DNA of 64,000 bases from Rhizobiales bacterium UBA3584 (lineage in GTDB: Bacteria > Pseudomonadota > Alphaproteobacteria > Rhizobiales > Devosiaceae): positions 40,245 through 104,244 of the forward strand of contig DFMV01000010.1 of assembly GCA_002375765.1 (NCBI GenBank), written 5' to 3'. Below the pieces are notes generated by a model. That model was not told the DNA's origin. It was given only the letters and a program-made list of their open reading frames with translations, and did not search any database. A program made the translations under genes and the position numbers. The first letter of the stretch is position 1. The number at the start of each line of letters is the position of its first letter. Of the stretch, positions 1-9,697 are shown piece by piece.

Positions 1-1355
<1,355 letters not shown>

Positions 1356-1359
<4 letters not shown>

Positions 1360-2048
1360 TCGGCCATTCCTTCGCGGGCGAGATCGGGGAAATGGTCGAG
1401 AACGGCGCGCCAGATGGCCTCTGTGAGCACCTCTTCCTCAGTATCGGCGGATAGCACGACGCAGCGGCCCGGATTGGAAATCGCGATGGCGAGGAAATTG
1501 TCGCGCAGGCGGCGATGGAAGGCGAGATCCTCTTTTTCAAAGCGATCGGCGACCGCCGGCATGCCATCTTCCATGGCGCGTTTGCGAACGCGCTCGAAGG
1601 CGATATCGGGATCCATATCGAGGATGATTGTCAGATCGGGCGTGTGCCCGTTGAGGGCGAGATGTTCGAGTGCGTCGATCAGTTTGTCATCGACCCCACC
1701 GGTCAGGCCCTGATAGGCGCGGGTGGAATCGGCAAAGCGGTCGCAAATCACCCACTTTCCTTCGGCCAGCGAGGGCGCGATCAACTGGTTGACATGGTCG
1801 AGGCGGGCGGAGGCGAACAGAATGGCCTCGGCGCCTACGCCCCAGCTTTCCGGTTTGCCCTGCAGGATGAAGGAGCGGACGGCCTCGGCCTTGGGCGTGC
1901 CGCCGGGCTCGCGGGTGCGGACAACGGAAATGCCGAGCTCCGACAGCCGATCGGCCAGGCGGCGGACCTGGGTGGATTTGCCTACGCCCTCCCCACCCTC
2001 GAATGTAATGAATCGGGGTGTGATCGATCGGTGCTGATCTGCCGCCAT
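1356..2048 (-). CDS. tmk: Thymidylate kinase
   Basis: Phosphorylates dTMP to dTDP for DNA synthesis. The product from the ATG at 2048 is 230 residues, with the P-loop GGEGVGKS at residues 18-25, the DR motif in CDRFADSTRAYQG, and a C-terminal region typical of Tmk. The open frame extends upstream to 2129, but that would add a non-conserved leader and overlap the preceding gene; starting MAADQ places the P-loop at the usual distance from the N terminus. The stop overlaps holB by 4 bp. Confidence 0.95.
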
Positions 2049-2101
2049 CGTGTCCGTATCAAATCCTGTTGCGGCCGCCAGACCACCATAAGCTGCGTTC
2101 A

Positions 2102-3268
2102 CTAAAACCAGCCGAATGCAAGTTCCCAAAGCGCGTCGGCTGCCCGGCGCGTGATGCCACCCTGTTCGACGGCCTCTGCCGCGTAAAGCGGAGCGGTCTG
2201 AATGATCTGGTCATCGCAAAGTATGTTGAGTTGCGCAAGCCTGTCGCCTGCTCGAACCGGCGGAAGGATGGGGGCGGCGTAGGTGATGCTGGCCGAAAGG
2301 CAGCGACGGTTGCCGCGCGGCAGGTAGATATCGATGCTGCCCTCGCCGACGAGGCCGACGCTGGCCTGTTCGCCGCCATAAACGCTGGCCTGTCCGACGA
2401 TTGCGCCATCGGCAAAGGCGGGGATGCGCTCGAAGCTGCGGGCGCCCCATGTGATGAGGGCCCGCGCCTGTTCGTTGCGCTGGTTCACGCTCTCCATGCC
2501 ATGCAGCACGGCAACGAGACGACGTCCGCCCTGGGTGGTGGAAGCGGCAATGCCGTAGCCGGCAGCCTCGGTGTGCCCGGTCTTGAGGCCGTCGACCCCG
2601 ATGCCCAGGCCCAAAAGGCCGTTGCGGTTGGATTGCCGGATGCCGTTCCAGGTGAATTCCTCAATGGCGAAGACCGGGTAGTAGTCTGGAAATTCACGGA
2701 TGATGTAGCGGGCAAGATTGGCCAGATCGCGGGCCGTTACGTACATATCGGGATCGGGGAGACCGCTGGCATTGGTGAAATGGGAATCGGTGAGCCCTAT
2801 GTCCTGGGCAAATTCATTCATGATGTCGGCAAAAACCGGCTCGCTGCCCGCAATACCTTCGGCCAGCGCGATGGACGCGTCATTGCCCGACTGGATGATG
2901 ACCGAGTGCAACAGATCATCGACACTGACCTGCGAACCAAGCTCGGCAAACATCGCCGAGCCGCCGGACGGCGCGCCGCCTGTGCGCCAGGCGTGCTCGG
3001 AAATGAAAAACTGATCGCTAAGGCTGAGCGCGCCGCGTTTGACCATGTCGAGGACAACCGCGACGGTCATCAATTTGGCCATGCTGGCCGGCTCGATCCT
3101 TGTATCGGCTTCCTTCTGAAAAAGGACGGTGCCCGATTCATGATCGACCAGAATGGCGTATGGAGCGCTGGTATCGAAATCGAGCTGTGAATAGGCCGGG
3201 TGGGCCAGAGCGGCAATGATGGCCAATCCAACAAGAATTACGCGCCAGGTACGTTCCAGACGAACCAT
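2102..3268 (-). CDS. D-alanyl-D-alanine carboxypeptidase (PBP5/6 type, serine peptidase S11)
   Basis: Periplasmic penicillin-binding protein that trims the terminal D-Ala from peptidoglycan stem peptides. The 388-residue product starts with a signal peptide (hydrophobic residues about 9-26). It has the three active-site motifs in order: SMAK at 62-65, SGN at 127-129 and KTG at 229-231, followed by the PBP5-type C-terminal domain. It lies between rlpA and tmk on the same strand, consistent with a cell-wall gene pair. DacA and DacF types are not distinguishable by eye, so no symbol is given. Confidence 0.92.
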   Translation of the reverse strand: MVRLERTWRVILVGLAIIAALAHPAYSQLDFDTSAPYAILVDHESGTVLFQKEADTRIEPASMAKLMTVAVVLDMVKRGALSLSDQFFISEHAWRTGGAPSGGSAMFAELGSQVSVDDLLHSVIIQSGNDASIALAEGIAGSEPVFADIMNEFAQDIGLTDSHFTNASGLPDPDMYVTARDLANLARYIIREFPDYYPVFAIEEFTWNGIRQSNRNGLLGLGIGVDGLKTGHTEAAGYGIAASTTQGGRRLVAVLHGMESVNQRNEQARALITWGARSFERIPAFADGAIVGQASVYGGEQASVGLVGEGSIDIYLPRGNRRCLSASITYAAPILPPVRAGDRLAQLNILCDDQIIQTAPLYAAEAVEQGGITRRAADALWELAFGWF

Positions 3269-3317
3269 GAGAACCAGCCGCGCCGTGGCGCCCCTATTTT
3301 ATTTAAGTCTTGTTCCC

Positions 3318-4376
3318 TCAATACAAAATTGGGGACGGCAAGCCAAGGGACGTTGCCATGTCCGTGGCATCGGTCGCGGTCACACCTTCGCGAAGATGGG
3401 TCAGCATCAGGTGAGTGACCGTTTGGTCGCCCTCAACAAGGGTGGTCGTATCGACGGCACCAAGGATGGCAAATCGGGTCGCGATGTCGCGGGCAATCGT
3501 TTCGTCGTTCCATGTGCCCAATGCCATGCGGATCGGCGTTCCATTGGGCTCGGACGCCGTTTCGAGGCTGGTTGCACCGGCGTAGGAGAGCACCTGAAAT
3601 GGAATATACTCAGGCGCGGCAATACTGCCTGCCGCCTCCGATGCCGTCGTGGGGCGCGGAACAGGCGTCGGCGCCGCAGGAGCCGCAACCGGCGCGGGAG
3701 CTGTCTCGGCGACCTGAACCGGCTCCTGGTAGGCCATACGTGTGTTGTTCTGGATCTCGTAGGGCGTCAGTTGGTTGATCGAGGCAACCAGGAATTTGGT
3801 GTCGTCCCCGTTGAGCGGGGCCGGCCCGATATATTGCACGCGAACATCGGCCGTGCCCTGCTGCTGGAAGCCGAGAACTTCGGCGGCGCGGCGCGACAGA
3901 TCGATGGTCCGCTCATAAGAAAAGGGGCCGCGATCATTGATGCGAACGATGGTCGATGCGCCATTTTCGGTATTGGTGACGCGCACATAGGATGGCAGCG
4001 GCAGCGTCGGATGGGCCCCCGACAGTGCATACATGTCAAAGACTTCGCCATTGGCCGTAAGGCGACCATGGAATGCAGGGCCGTACCAGGAGGCTCGGCC
4101 CGTCACGTCGAGATCGGGCTGCTCGCGCGGAACAAAGCGATTGCCGGCCACTGTATAGGGCTGGCCGACCACATAGCGCCCGCCACCCTTTGGGACGTTG
4201 CGCGAGGTGGTGACCCGTGGCGAGGCCTTCACGCCCATCGAGGATTCGGAGAAAAACTCATTACCTGCGAAAAGGTCGGCACCGCTACAGCCGGCCAGCA
4301 AAACAGCGGCGGCAACGGAGGTGCCAATGGCGGCAAAAAGAGAGCGGCGACGCGCCGATCCGATCTTCGAGCTCAT
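3318..4376 (-). CDS. rlpA: Septal ring lytic transglycosylase RlpA family lipoprotein
   Basis: Outer-membrane lipoprotein that cleaves or binds peptidoglycan at division sites in known family members. The 352-residue product has a lipoprotein signal peptide with lipobox LLAGC (Cys30). The central double-psi beta-barrel, about residues 88-185, carries the hallmarks ASWYGPAFHGRLTANGE, AHPTLPLPSYVRVTN and RINDRGPF. An Ala/Pro-rich linker follows. The last 90 residues resemble a divergent SPOR domain, but this is inferred from position only. It lies upstream of the carboxypeptidase gene on the same strand. Confidence 0.9.
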   Translation of the reverse strand: MSSKIGSARRRSLFAAIGTSVAAAVLLAGCSGADLFAGNEFFSESSMGVKASPRVTTSRNVPKGGGRYVVGQPYTVAGNRFVPREQPDLDVTGRASWYGPAFHGRLTANGEVFDMYALSGAHPTLPLPSYVRVTNTENGASTIVRINDRGPFSYERTIDLSRRAAEVLGFQQQGTADVRVQYIGPAPLNGDDTKFLVASINQLTPYEIQNNTRMAYQEPVQVAETAPAPVAAPAAPTPVPRPTTASEAAGSIAAPEYIPFQVLSYAGATSLETASEPNGTPIRMALGTWNDETIARDIATRFAILGAVDTTTLVEGDQTVTHLMLTHLREGVTATDATDMATSLGLPSPILY

Positions 4377-4403
4377 ACAATCTGACCCAATACCAACAAG
4401 ATT

Positions 4404-4452
4404 GTTGCGCTTTCGAACCGCAAAACCGGTTCCACTATTGCTGAAAGCACGC
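4404..4452. repeat. Rhizobiales-type dispersed intergenic repeat, degenerate copy
   Basis: The stretch between rlpA and pxpA contains the block GCAAAACCGGTTCC followed by ACTATTGC and GCTGAAAGCACGC. It matches the core of the second copy at 28204-28263 (GGAAAACCGGTTCCCACTTTTCC). Blocks with this core are, from memory, scattered in intergenic regions of many Rhizobiales genomes. Function is unknown. The rest of the 173-bp gap (4377-4549) shows nothing else recognisable and must hold the rlpA promoter. Confidence 0.5.
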
Positions 4453-4549
4453 CCGCGGACTTGCGGTTCTTTCGCATATCGAACCTTCCAGAAACCACAG
4501 GTTTGTGTAGGTTTTCTTAACGTCCGGGCAGTCTTTTGGAGCGGAGCGG

Positions 4550-5281
4550 CTACATCAGGCCGCGCGTCTTGAGCGCGTTGCGCACCGCGCGGGCATGGCC
4601 GATGGCGCCCGGGGTGTCTCCATGCAGGCAGATCGAACGGGCGCTGGATTGGAAAACCGTTCCGTCTATCGCGACGATTTCACCGTGCTCGGCGAGCCGA
4701 AGGCATTGGGCGACGACGGAAGCGGTATCCTCAAGCACGCTGCCAGGCAGGTTGCGGTCTGCCAGCAGTCCGTCAGGCGTGTAGGCACGGTCGGCATAGG
4801 CTTCGGCGATAATCGGAAGCCCGAGTTCTTGCGCGGCCTTTTCCTGGGCTGAAGCCGCGAGGGCGAGAATGGCGATGCCGGAATACCGTTCGGCCACGCC
4901 TGCGAAGATGGCGCGCGAAAGGGCTTCGTTTTCTGCAGCCATATTGGCGAGAGCGCCGTGGAGCTTGAGATAGGCGATGGAAGCCCCCTCCTCCGCCGCG
5001 ACGGATGCCAGACGGGCTATCTGGGCCAGAACCTGGCTACGGACCGTTTCGAAGGGCAAATCAAGGCGGCGGCGACCGAAATTGTCGGGATCCTCGAAAC
5101 CTGGATGTGCGCCGATGCGGACGCTATTGGCAAGCGCGCCCTTTATGGCGGCGCGCATTGTTTGCTCATTGCCGGCGTGGCCGCCGCAGGCAATGGAGGC
5201 GCTGGTGACGATTTCGAGCATGGCAAGGTCGTCGCCTATGCCCTCACCCAGATCGGCGTTGAGATCGATCAGGGCTTCCAT
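4550..5281 (-). CDS. pxpA: 5-oxoprolinase subunit A (LamB/YcsF family)
   Basis: One of three proteins that together hydrolyse 5-oxoproline (pyroglutamate) to glutamate with ATP. The 243-residue product starts IDLNADLGEG and contains SIACGGHAGN and IGAHPGFED, all signatures of the LamB/YcsF family. Length is normal. It is the third gene of a pxpB-pxpC-pxpA set and its start lies inside the end of pxpC (13-bp overlap), so translation is probably coupled. In many bacteria the order is A-B-C or B-C-A; here it is B-C-A. Confidence 0.92.
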   Translation of the reverse strand: MEALIDLNADLGEGIGDDLAMLEIVTSASIACGGHAGNEQTMRAAIKGALANSVRIGAHPGFEDPDNFGRRRLDLPFETVRSQVLAQIARLASVAAEEGASIAYLKLHGALANMAAENEALSRAIFAGVAERYSGIAILALAASAQEKAAQELGLPIIAEAYADRAYTPDGLLADRNLPGSVLEDTASVVAQCLRLAEHGEIVAIDGTVFQSSARSICLHGDTPGAIGHARAVRNALKTRGLM

Positions 5282-6171
5282 TTGGAGATCCTGTGCGCGT
5301 GCGCGACGGTAACGGGTTCAAAGCGCACCATTTTTCCCGCGCGGAGCTGGGCGAAGCGGTCCAGATCGGCATCGATGACCGTGCCGATGCGTGGATAGCC
5401 GCCAGTGGGCTGGTTGTCGCGCATGAGAACAATCGGGGTGCCATCGCCGAGGATCTGAATGTCGCCGGGCACGACGGCGTCGGAAACGAGATTGAGCAGT
5501 CTTGCATCGGCAAAAACGGATTCAGTGTCATCGAGCCTGACGCCCATGCGATCCATGCGCGCGGAGATGCGGAAACCGGACGCGGTGAAAGCTGCGCGGA
5601 TCGCGGCGGAAAACAGGTCCGCGTGGATGCCCCAGACAAAGCGGATGGGGTCGCCCGGCGCGGCGGTTGCGGGGCGGATCGGGGCAATCGGGGTGTCGGT
5701 CAGCTCATCGAGGTCAAGTTCGTCGCCGGCAGCGAGCATGCGGCCATCGAGGCCACCCAGCCCAACCGTTGCGTTTGTGGATCGGCTGCCGAGAACAACG
5801 GGAACACCGATTTCCGCTGCAAAGCGCAGATAGGCATAATTGCCGTAGGGGCCGGGTTTTATGGAAATTTTCGCCTCTTCGACAAGGTCGATGCGGGATG
5901 GCCAGGGGCGGGCATCGCCATCGACGGTCAGCGTAAATGAGCCGCCGGCCGCACCGGTCGCCAGCGGGGCGCCGTGATAGGTGAAATCGAGGCCCAAGGG
6001 GCCGATCTCGATTGCCGCCCCACATGGTATCTCAGCTGTCGCGGCGGCAAGCGCGTAACCGGCCCGATCCATGGGGCCAGAGGCACCGATACCATGGGCG
6101 AAAAGCCCCGGACGCCCGGCGTCCTGAATTGTTGTCATCGGGCTGACGCGGGTGAGAACGACGCGGCTCAT
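5269..6171 (-). CDS. pxpC: 5-oxoprolinase subunit C (biotin-dependent carboxyltransferase family)
   Basis: KipA/AHS2-type subunit of the prokaryotic 5-oxoprolinase. The 300-residue product begins with VSPMTTIQDAGRPGLFAHGI, the typical AHS2 opening, and has LGSRSTNATVGLGGLDGR and a C-terminal region with DNQPTGGYPRIGTV. The start overlaps the pxpB stop by 4 bp (ATGA) and the end overlaps pxpA by 13 bp. Annotation pipelines often call this family urea amidolyase-like or biotin-dependent carboxylase, but the flanking pxpB and pxpA favour the oxoprolinase role. Confidence 0.9.
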   Translation of the reverse strand: MSRVVLTRVSPMTTIQDAGRPGLFAHGIGASGPMDRAGYALAAATAEIPCGAAIEIGPLGLDFTYHGAPLATGAAGGSFTLTVDGDARPWPSRIDLVEEAKISIKPGPYGNYAYLRFAAEIGVPVVLGSRSTNATVGLGGLDGRMLAAGDELDLDELTDTPIAPIRPATAAPGDPIRFVWGIHADLFSAAIRAAFTASGFRISARMDRMGVRLDDTESVFADARLLNLVSDAVVPGDIQILGDGTPIVLMRDNQPTGGYPRIGTVIDADLDRFAQLRAGKMVRFEPVTVAHAHRISKWKP

Positions 6172-6830
6172 CGGGCGGTCTCGAAGGTGATCGTGTCCCC
6201 CGCCCGCAGCCGGGTGGGCGGGGACGCGGCGGGATCGAAATTGATAAGGCTGGTGCGGCCGATCACAGCCCAGCCGGTGGGGACGGGCGTGGCGGTAATG
6301 GCCGTCTGGCGGGCCGCGAAAAGAATGCTGCCAGCGGGAACAGAACGCCTGACCTCCTTGCGGCGTGGCACGAGAAGATCCTCGGCATGCATGCCGCAGT
6401 AAACGAAGCCCGGCGCAAAGCCGACGGCAAGGATGTGCAGCGGACTGTACCTGTGGGCATCGATGAAGGCGGGAACTGTCAGTCCGAGTTCACGTGCCAC
6501 AGCTTCGATATCGGGGCCCTCCTCGCCGCCATAGGCAATGGGAATCGTATGGCGGGCCGGTTGCGCATCGTGCTGGCCGACCCGGTCGATGAGCCTCAAT
6601 TCGCCGCTGAGCGTAGCGTAGCCGATGCGCTGCGGGTCGTAGCGCACCAGGACGGAGACAAGATTGGGGACGATTTCGACAATGCCGGGAATGGGGCGGA
6701 TTTCGAGGTTTCGTGCAAAGGCAATGGCGGCCGCGTTGGCGCTCAGGTCGAGACGATCGGCAAAGCGTACGAGAATGCCGCTGTCGCCGAGCGGCATAAG
6801 CGTTGGAACGATCTCGACAATGCCATCCAC
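6168..6830 (-). CDS. pxpB: 5-oxoprolinase subunit B (KipI/AHS1 family)
   Basis: AHS1-domain subunit of 5-oxoprolinase. The 220-residue product contains PLGDSGILVRFAD near the start, HTIPIAYGGEEGPD in the middle and AVGFAPGFVYCGMHAEDL with the conserved GFAPGFxY stretch, then VPRKEVRRSVPAGSILFA. It is the first gene of the pxpB-C-A set. The first start (6830) gives 11 residues before the conserved MPLGDSG, so the ATG at 6797 is an alternative. No transporter for oxoproline is adjacent. Confidence 0.91.
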   Translation of the reverse strand: MDGIVEIVPTLMPLGDSGILVRFADRLDLSANAAAIAFARNLEIRPIPGIVEIVPNLVSVLVRYDPQRIGYATLSGELRLIDRVGQHDAQPARHTIPIAYGGEEGPDIEAVARELGLTVPAFIDAHRYSPLHILAVGFAPGFVYCGMHAEDLLVPRRKEVRRSVPAGSILFAARQTAITATPVPTGWAVIGRTSLINFDPAASPPTRLRAGDTITFETAR

Positions 6831-6929
6831 TGCGTATCCTGCCCCTTTTCCGATGCCTGTGAGGGCGTAGCGGGGAGTGCTTGCATTGGCAAGTCAAACA
6901 CGACACGATGATTAGGGTCTGGAGGCATC

Positions 6930-7133
6930 ATGCGGATTTTTATCATTGCGGCCAGTCTTGTGATTCTGGTTGTCGCGCTGTTGACGCTGGGGCTTTCGGC
7001 GGCCGAATTCGGGTTCGTCATGCTCGGGGGCGCACTGGTGGTTGCGGTTGTGATGTACATCATCACAAGGCGGCGGTATCAGCGCATGAGCGACAGCGAC
7101 AAGAACGACCGCGAGCCTCCCAGCCTTCCCTAG
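6930..7133 (+). CDS. Small membrane protein of unknown function
   Basis: A 67-residue product with two predicted transmembrane helices (about residues 3-22 and 27-46), then a short basic and polar tail (ITRRRYQRMSDSDKND) that would face the cytoplasm by the positive-inside rule. A clear ribosome binding site GGAGG at 6921-6925 stands 4 bases before the ATG, which supports it as a real gene. It is divergent from pxpB. I do not recognise a family. Confidence 0.65.
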   Translation: MRIFIIAASLVILVVALLTLGLSAAEFGFVMLGGALVVAVVMYIITRRRYQRMSDSDKNDREPPSLP

Positions 7134-7209
7134 AGATTGATCGGGCGCGGTGCGATTTATTCAATTTTTCCGCGATGCGTTTGCCGGGCTTTGGCAACTT
7201 GATGATCAA

Positions 7210-7458
7210 ATGGGCCCCATGAAGCACATGAGATCACAGACATTACAGCAGCGCGCATTGTGCGGCCAGGTCGAAGCGGTCCTGGAAAATCTTGACCGCT
7301 CGCAGAGTCTGCCCAGTTGCCTTAGCCTGTCGATCGAGGAAATCATCGAACGGGCCTGGGAAATGGCCTATCGTTCCAGCCCCGAAGCTACCTGTGGCAA
7401 TGTGATCGTCGTGCCGCAATGGGCCTTCCGTCACAAGAGTGCGACCGAAACGCTCTAG
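7210..7458 (+). CDS. Hypothetical protein, about 82 residues
   Basis: Short open frame whose codons favour G or C in the third position, as in neighbouring genes, suggesting it is coding. It is soluble, with two Cys (Cys near residue 18 and within SCLSLS), an acidic helix SIEEIIERAWEMAY and the ending VVPQWAFRHKSATETL. The start is uncertain: ATG at 7210 or 7219, or a longer form from 7150; none has a convincing ribosome binding site. It sits 62 bp before the patatin gene. No family is recognised. Confidence 0.4.
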   Translation: MGPMKHMRSQTLQQRALCGQVEAVLENLDRSQSLPSCLSLSIEEIIERAWEMAYRSSPEATCGNVIVVPQWAFRHKSATETL

Positions 7459-7519
7459 CCGTTGCACCAAGGCCGATGCCTGCCTAGATTGACGCTGCAT
7501 TGGCAAACGGGGCGCGGCC

Positions 7520-8401
7520 ATGGACGTTGAGATTGCCCGGACTTCATCTTCTCCACGCATCGGTGTGGCCCTGGGCGGCGGCGCGGCGCGCGGGCTTTCC
7601 CACATACCCTATATCGAGGCGATGGACGAGCTTGGCCTTAGGCCATCCCGGATATCGGGCTGTTCCATCGGCGCGCTGATTGGTGCGGGCTGGGCGAACG
7701 GGATGACAGGCGCCGAGTTGCGTGAGTACGCCTACAGCGTCCTTGGCAGCTTTCAGCTGGTCGCCGGAACCGTATGGTCGGCACACCGGCCCAGCCTGAT
7801 CGGCATATTGCAGAACGGGCTGAGCTTTCAGGTCGATGCCGAGAGCATAACCGACGCCTTTCTGCCTGACGGGTTTCCCGAGGACTTTTCCGAGCTCAAG
7901 GTGCCGTTTTCGACAGTAGCCGCCGACTATTACAGCTGGGAACAGGTGGTGTTTGATTCCGGTCCGTTGCGGATCGGAATTGCTGCTTCGCTGGCCATTC
8001 CAGCTGCGTTCAAGCCCGTTCGTCTGGACGGCCGCACCTATATCGATGGCGGTGTCATCAATCCCGTTCCAGTCGATCAGGTCATGGCCGAGTCCGATAT
8101 CGTGGTTGCCGTTGACGTGAACGGAAGCCCAGAGCCTCCGGCCCAGGAAGCAGACCCTGGAATGGTCGATCTCGGGTTCGTGGCCACGCAGATCATGATC
8201 CAGACGATCGTGCGCGCCCAGTTGGAACGCTATCCCCCCGATATCTATATCCGGCCGGCTGTAAATCCCTTTGGCTTGATGGAGTTCTGGAGGGTCAAGG
8301 AACTGCTTGAGGCCTGCGATCCAGACAAGGACAGGTTCAAGCGCGTCATGGAAGAAAAGCTGGAAAACTTCCATCGTTCGGGGCATAGAATCGACATCTG
8401 A
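7520..8401 (+). CDS. Patatin-like phospholipase family protein (RssA type)
   Basis: Serine-aspartate dyad lipid acyl hydrolase. The 293-residue product has the oxyanion-hole motif GGGAARG at 19-25, the nucleophile motif GCSIG with Ser49, and the catalytic DGG at 176-178 (YIDGGVINPVP). This is the compact bacterial form without long extensions or a signal peptide, so it is probably cytoplasmic or membrane-associated. Substrate is unknown. A small lipoprotein gene follows 26 bp downstream and may be co-transcribed. Confidence 0.9.
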   Translation: MDVEIARTSSSPRIGVALGGGAARGLSHIPYIEAMDELGLRPSRISGCSIGALIGAGWANGMTGAELREYAYSVLGSFQLVAGTVWSAHRPSLIGILQNGLSFQVDAESITDAFLPDGFPEDFSELKVPFSTVAADYYSWEQVVFDSGPLRIGIAASLAIPAAFKPVRLDGRTYIDGGVINPVPVDQVMAESDIVVAVDVNGSPEPPAQEADPGMVDLGFVATQIMIQTIVRAQLERYPPDIYIRPAVNPFGLMEFWRVKELLEACDPDKDRFKRVMEEKLENFHRSGHRIDI

Positions 8402-8427
8402 CCGGTTGATGAGACGGACCCAAAATA

Positions 8428-8673
8428 ATGAAAATTCTTGCCGCGACGCTTTGCCTGCTGGTTCTTGCAGCGTGTTCGTCCACCTCGTCGGGGAGCCCCG
8501 AGCTCAGTGTCAGCCAGAAGACCAAGGTCGAGTGCGTGGCGAGCAATTTCGAGCCCAATGGGTGCACGACTTCACATGAACTCGGCGTGGCCGCTACGCT
8601 GACCACAAATCCGGGCGCTCTGCCGAGCGCCGCCGATTTGCGCGTGCCGGGGGCTGGAGAATCCGAGTTTTAG
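8428..8673 (+). CDS. Small lipoprotein of unknown function
   Basis: An 81-residue product with a classical lipoprotein signal peptide; the lipobox LVLAAC puts the lipidated Cys at about residue 16. The mature part is short (about 65 residues), has two more Cys (VECVASNFEPNGCTTSH) that could form a disulfide, and is otherwise polar. It follows the patatin gene by 26 bp on the same strand. The ribosome binding site is weak (GAGACGG). No family recognised. Confidence 0.7.
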   Translation: MKILAATLCLLVLAACSSTSSGSPELSVSQKTKVECVASNFEPNGCTTSHELGVAATLTTNPGALPSAADLRVPGAGESEF

Positions 8674-8689
8674 CCGTAGCCAGGGTTCG

Positions 8690-9595
8690 TCAGGAGACCC
8701 TTCCGTGCCGGGCGAGGAAATCGAGCAGCGCCCTGACGCGTGACGGTAGTGGGCCGCCCTGCCCGACATAAACGGCGTGGAAGGTTTCCTTGTCGCCGGT
8801 CTGGAGGTGGTCGAGCACCGGCACAAGGCGTCCCGCCGCGATGTCATCGCGAACGGTAAAGCCAGCCAACCGGGCCAGACCCACGCCCGACAATGCCAGC
8901 TGGCGCACGCCCTCGCCGTCACTCGCCTGCACCCGGCCGCTGACCGGGACGATGGTGGTTTTTCCCTGTTCCCGAAGCGTCCAGCCATCGACCGAGCGGG
9001 CATAACCGAAGCCAAGGCGATCATGGTTTTCGAGATCGGCGATGCTAAGCGGTTCTCCGCGGCGCTCGAGATAGGCTGGCGCCGCAACGATCACCAACGG
9101 CGTTTCGCCGAGCTTGCGGGCAACAAGGCTTGAACTCTTTAGCGGTCCTGCGCGGATTGCCACGTCCATGCGCTCGGCCAGCAGATCGACCACGGCGTCG
9201 GTTTGCACGATGTCGAGCGTGATACCCGGGTGGCTTGCCAGAAATTCGGGGAGCAATGGTGCCAGGATATGAGTGGCATAGGACGCGCTGGTGTTGATAC
9301 GCACGCGGCCTACAGCCGCCTCGCCCATGCCCGCTGCCCGTTCAGCGTCTTCCAAATCGGCCAGCACGCGCGTTGCCCGTTCATAGAAGGCGCAGCCCTC
9401 GGGAGTGAGTTGGAGCTGGCGCGTCGAGCGATTGAGCAGTCTGGCACCGAGGCGCGCTTCGAGCCGGGCGATCAGCTTGCTGACTGCCGATGGCGTCATG
9501 CGCGCGGCGCGGGCGGCCGGAGAAAAGCCGCCCAGTTCGACCACTCGCACGAACATCTCCATCTCGCCTGATCGATTCACGTCAATGCGGGCCAT
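8690..9595 (-). CDS. LysR family transcriptional regulator
   Basis: DNA-binding regulator of 301 residues. The N-terminal winged helix-turn-helix is seen in RVVELGGFSPAARAARMTP and SAVSKLIARLEARLGARLL, followed by the linker helix and a periplasmic-binding-like effector domain (residues about 90-295). It is divergent from the MFS exporter gene with a 102-bp shared promoter region, the usual LysR arrangement. The regulator probably controls that exporter and the aldo/keto reductase. The inducer is unknown. Confidence 0.92.
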   Translation of the reverse strand: MARIDVNRSGEMEMFVRVVELGGFSPAARAARMTPSAVSKLIARLEARLGARLLNRSTRQLQLTPEGCAFYERATRVLADLEDAERAAGMGEAAVGRVRINTSASYATHILAPLLPEFLASHPGITLDIVQTDAVVDLLAERMDVAIRAGPLKSSSLVARKLGETPLVIVAAPAYLERRGEPLSIADLENHDRLGFGYARSVDGWTLREQGKTTIVPVSGRVQASDGEGVRQLALSGVGLARLAGFTVRDDIAAGRLVPVLDHLQTGDKETFHAVYVGQGGPLPSRVRALLDFLARHGRVS

Positions 9596-9603
9596 GATGA
9601 TTT

Positions 9604-9622
9604 GAACTCACAAGTGCTGTTC
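9604..9622. promoter_or_regulatory. Candidate LysR operator in the divergent promoter region
   Basis: Inverted half-sites GAAC and GTTC separated by 11 bases begin 9 bp upstream of the LysR start. The spacing fits LysR-type operators, which are dyads around an 11-bp centre and often autoregulatory. The arms are only 4 bp, so chance is possible. Confidence 0.3.
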
Positions 9623-9697
9623 CAATGCGCATTCTATTTCATCGCATACTGAAGGTCTATCTTTCGGAAATCAGTTTCGAACGAATAGAGATTTCAC

